DNA from: Catalimonadaceae bacterium JC749
GTDB taxonomy: Bacteria > Bacteroidota > Bacteroidia > Cytophagales > Cyclobacteriaceae
Direction: 5' to 3'
Length of the DNA: 64,000 bases
NCBI GenBank assembly: GCA_021730635.1
Contig: JAJNNC010000001.1
Location: 930,001 to 994,000, forward strand
Of this stretch, positions 61,788 to 64,000 are shown piece after piece. Within the stretch, counting starts at the first letter, position 1. Each line of letters starts with the position of its first letter. Under the pieces are notes generated by a model that worked only from the letters and a program-made list of their open reading frames with translations, did no database searches and had not been told where the DNA came from. The position numbers and the translations under genes are program-made.

Positions 61788-62231
61788 ATGCCTAAACCTG
61801 TTCCACAACCTATTGTATCAGATCAACTACCCCAACTGGCAGCAGAAGCCATGAAAGCATCACGCTTTCCTATGCTGGCTACCATAGACAATGATCAGCC
61901 TCGGGTTCGACCGGTCTCTCCTATTCGAACCGACGGCTTTACTGTGTACATTGCCAATCTGCGTAGCTATCATAAAACTGAAGAAATAGCCGCCAATGTA
62001 AAGGTAGAACTATGCTATCTGGATCCCGATCACAATCAGGTGCGTATTACCGGTGAAGCAGAAATAGTGACAGATCGTGATTTGTTACAGGAATTATGGG
62101 ATTCCTACAAACTGCTACAACAATATTTAGGTTCTCTCAGTAACCCTGAACTGATTGTCTATCGTATCAGGCCGCATCAGGTCCGATATATGCGCGAGTG
62201 GGCCCTGGAATACCACCAGGTACCTATATGA
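61788..62231 (+). CDS. Pyridoxamine 5'-phosphate oxidase-fold protein
   Basis: This 147-residue protein has the flavin-binding split-barrel fold: FPMLATIDNDQPRVRPVSPIRTDGFTVYIANLRSYHKTEEIAAN. A central VELCYLDPDHNQVRITGEAEIV follows. It is far shorter than true PdxH and resembles general FMN/F420-type reductase-like proteins. The substrate is unknown. It is a monocistronic unit between converging genes. Confidence 0.88.
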   Translation: MPKPVPQPIVSDQLPQLAAEAMKASRFPMLATIDNDQPRVRPVSPIRTDGFTVYIANLRSYHKTEEIAANVKVELCYLDPDHNQVRITGEAEIVTDRDLLQELWDSYKLLQQYLGSLSNPELIVYRIRPHQVRYMREWALEYHQVPI

Positions 62232-62271
62232 CAGAAGCTGCTGCAAAAGCTATCCTTAACAAGAAAGCTTT

Positions 62272-63144
62272 TTAATGAAACTCAATTGTATAATCTATCT
62301 CAAATACTTCACTGGGTGCCAGAATCTGTATGCCTTCTTTTTGTGTAAAATCTCCTGTAAATCCAACCTGGTCTGTCAGGCCATACCAAGGTTCAATGCA
62401 ATAAAAATTAGCACCCAGTTTTTGCCATATACCCAGGAAAGGAAACTTTTTGCAGTAAACCGTCACAATCTTTTCTCCAGTAGACTGGGCCATAATACTT
62501 ACCCATTCAGACTGGATTTGCCGGAAAATAATAGCATCTTCCGTAAACAAATGACGGTGTAGGGCCAACATGTGTTCATTGTTTAAAAGCCGTTTGGTAC
62601 GGCCATTTCGTAAACCGTCCTCAATAAAGTGACGATCCAGGGTCTCATCCTTCTCAAACAACAGTTGATATTCTTCCCATCGATGATCTATCTGGGCAGG
62701 GCAACAGAAAGCCGGATGAGCTCCAATGGAAAAAGGCATAGGCTGCTTGTCCATATTTTTCACCTGATACACAACCCTCACACGATTATCTGAGAGATCG
62801 TACCGGATAGTCAACATAAAATTGAAGGGATACATCTTTTTTGTTTCTTCGTCCGCAGCTAGCTGAAAGGCAATCTGCTGGTCTTCCTGTTTCAACAGAG
62901 CAAATTCCTTATCGCGGGCAAAGCCATGTTGGGGCATCTTATAAGATTTCCCGTTGAGACGGTACTGATCGTTGTAAAGCTTTCCTACGATAGGAAACAA
63001 GACAGGAGCATGACGAGCCCAAACCGCTGGATCCGCCTGCCAGATATATTCCTGGTCTGTCGCTTTATTTTTAACACTGGCTATTTCAGCACCCTGCGTT
63101 TTGATCAGCAAAAAAAACCGCTCATTTTCAATAGAGTAGTTCAT
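62272..63144 (-). CDS. Aldose 1-epimerase family protein (LacX type)
   Basis: This 290-residue galactose-mutarotase-fold protein contains QADPAVWARHAPVLFPIVGKL and the catalytic-type segment FSIGAHPAFCCP (His near residue 144). ENNEHMLAL-like and FLGIWQKLGANFYCIEPWYG segments follow, the latter carrying the conserved Glu. This pattern is that of the LacX/YeaD-like subgroup. It would interconvert sugar anomers, but the sugar is unknown. Confidence 0.9.
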   Translation of the reverse strand: MNYSIENERFFLLIKTQGAEIASVKNKATDQEYIWQADPAVWARHAPVLFPIVGKLYNDQYRLNGKSYKMPQHGFARDKEFALLKQEDQQIAFQLAADEETKKMYPFNFMLTIRYDLSDNRVRVVYQVKNMDKQPMPFSIGAHPAFCCPAQIDHRWEEYQLLFEKDETLDRHFIEDGLRNGRTKRLLNNEHMLALHRHLFTEDAIIFRQIQSEWVSIMAQSTGEKIVTVYCKKFPFLGIWQKLGANFYCIEPWYGLTDQVGFTGDFTQKEGIQILAPSEVFEIDYTIEFH

Positions 63145-63266
63145 ATAGAGTAGTTCATAAGGTGTAATTGCATTCTTCTATGTAAAGCTAATAAGCTAAA
63201 TCATTATTTTGTTATTATGTTTATTTACAATATAAAATTTTGAAATATAATATAGTTGGCTGGATT

Positions 63267-64000
63267 TTAATGATACTGCACATATTTTTCCCATTTTTCC
63301 AGCACTGCTCTGAAATCTTCAGGTAATTCGGCTTCAAATTGCATAAACTCTTTGCTCACCGGATGATTAAAACCCAGTGATCTGGCATGCAAGGCCTGCC
63401 GGGGCATAAGTTTGAAGCAGTTTTCCACAAAAGACTTGTATTTAGAGAATTTTGTTCCTTTGAGGATCTGGTCTCCTCCATACAAAGCATCATTGAACAA
63501 AGGGTGTCCGATATATTTCAAATGGGCCCGGATCTGATGTGTACGCCCTGTTTCCAGTTTGCATCTGATCAGGGATACATACCGCAGATACTGCACCACT
63601 TCATAATGCGTAATAGCGTTTCTTCCAATGTCACCCTGAGGGAACGCGACAGTCACCCGCCTGTCTCTGGGACTTCTTCCCAAGTGGACATCAATAGTCG
63701 CTTTTTCAACTTCAGGTTCTCCCCAAACAAGTGCAATATAAGTTCTTTCAATGCTATGATCAAAAAACTGTTTGGCGAGACTATTCATTGCCAGCTCTGT
63801 TTTGGCAATGACCAGCAAGCCGGAAGTATCTTTGTCAATACGATGTACCAGGCCAGGCCGGCCTTCATTACCAGCCATAGTTGGTAGTTGCTGAAAATGA
63901 TAGGCCAGGGCATTGACCAGCGTTCCTGTCCAGTTGTTGTAAGCTGGATGCACCACCATACCCGCTTCTTTATTGACTACCAGCACCTCTTCGTCTTCGT
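63267..64000 (-). CDS. rluD: RluD-type 23S rRNA pseudouridine synthase (partial, runs off right edge)
   Basis: At least 243 residues of a large-ribosomal-subunit pseudouridine synthase. The catalytic Asp is in LVHRIDKDTSGLLVIAKT, and NKEAGMVVHPAYNNWTGTLVNAL and KLETGRTHQIRAHLKYIGHP are the other family blocks. The frame continues to base 64000 with no stop, so the N-terminus (including any S4 domain) lies outside. RluD-like enzymes modify helix 69 uridines, but other RluA-family members cannot be excluded. Confidence 0.92.
   Translation of the reverse strand, partial: EDEEVLVVNKEAGMVVHPAYNNWTGTLVNALAYHFQQLPTMAGNEGRPGLVHRIDKDTSGLLVIAKTELAMNSLAKQFFDHSIERTYIALVWGEPEVEKATIDVHLGRSPRDRRVTVAFPQGDIGRNAITHYEVVQYLRYVSLIRCKLETGRTHQIRAHLKYIGHPLFNDALYGGDQILKGTKFSKYKSFVENCFKLMPRQALHARSLGFNHPVSKEFMQFEAELPEDFRAVLEKWEKYVQYH

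Overview
The window is a stretch of bacterial chromosome from a member of the Bacteroidota, most likely the Cytophagales. The evidence is a type IX secretion (T9SS) C-terminal domain on a subtilase, several families largely confined to this phylum (DUF3078, DUF3822, DUF4270), promoters of the Bacteroidetes TTTG-N19-TAnnTTTG type, and few recognisable Shine-Dalgarno sequences. I see no rRNA, tRNA, CRISPR array, insertion sequence, phage gene or obvious pseudogene. Coding density is high and the genes are mostly short operons on both strands.

Layout. 1-4.5 kb: tail of a probable dnaX, a DUF3078 outer-membrane-type protein, a lone response regulator, an MltD-like lytic transglycosylase with several LysM repeats, and an O-methyltransferase. 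4.75-10.7 kb: a secreted subtilase-like protein carrying a T9SS tail, then a marR-fadN operon for fatty-acid beta-oxidation with a perfect 14-bp palindrome in front of it. 10.7-14.6 kb: a YkgJ-type cysteine-cluster protein, thrB-thrC, and a Uma2-type nuclease. 14.6-28.1 kb: a secretory block holding an M49-like zinc lipoprotein, then two tandem pairs of a planctomycete-type cytochrome protein (PSCyt1-PSCyt2-LamG-PSD1) and a DUF1501 protein, and a Tat-exported beta-propeller protein. 28.5-36 kb: three paralogous MacB/FtsX-type ABC permeases with no ATPase; a 111-bp imperfect inverted repeat lies between the second and third.

36-49.9 kb: pruA, a thioredoxin-like exported protein, an ICMT-type membrane methyltransferase, an AIM24/TIGR00266 protein, a sulfatase, gltX with a small conserved gene, ridA, the NAD(P)HX repair enzyme, a YigZ protein, methylglyoxal synthase, an AraC regulator and an acyl-CoA dehydrogenase. 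49.9-58.3 kb: a coenzyme A-centred neighbourhood. On the minus strand lie panC, panD, a flippase-like membrane protein and a membrane zinc peptidase. On the plus strand lie a degenerate GT5 (glycogen-synthase-like) N-domain protein, a DUF4270 lipoprotein, a NUDIX hydrolase, a pseudopilin-like single-pass protein, DUF3822 and coaD. 58.3-64 kb: a second NUDIX protein, a YbjN-PspA-DUF4178 envelope-stress-type operon, a TVP38/DedA-type membrane protein, a PPOX-fold protein, a LacX-type mutarotase homologue, and an rluD-type pseudouridine synthase running off the right edge.

The most unusual parts are the duplicated cytochrome/DUF1501 operon (16.5-26.1 kb), the actin-fold/pseudopilin-like pair beside coaD (56.3-57.8 kb), the degenerate GT5 protein (53.4 kb), the compact YbjN-PspA-DUF4178 operon (59.1-61.0 kb) and the 111-bp inverted repeat (33.4 kb). 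All functional statements come from reading the sequence against remembered families; no search was run.
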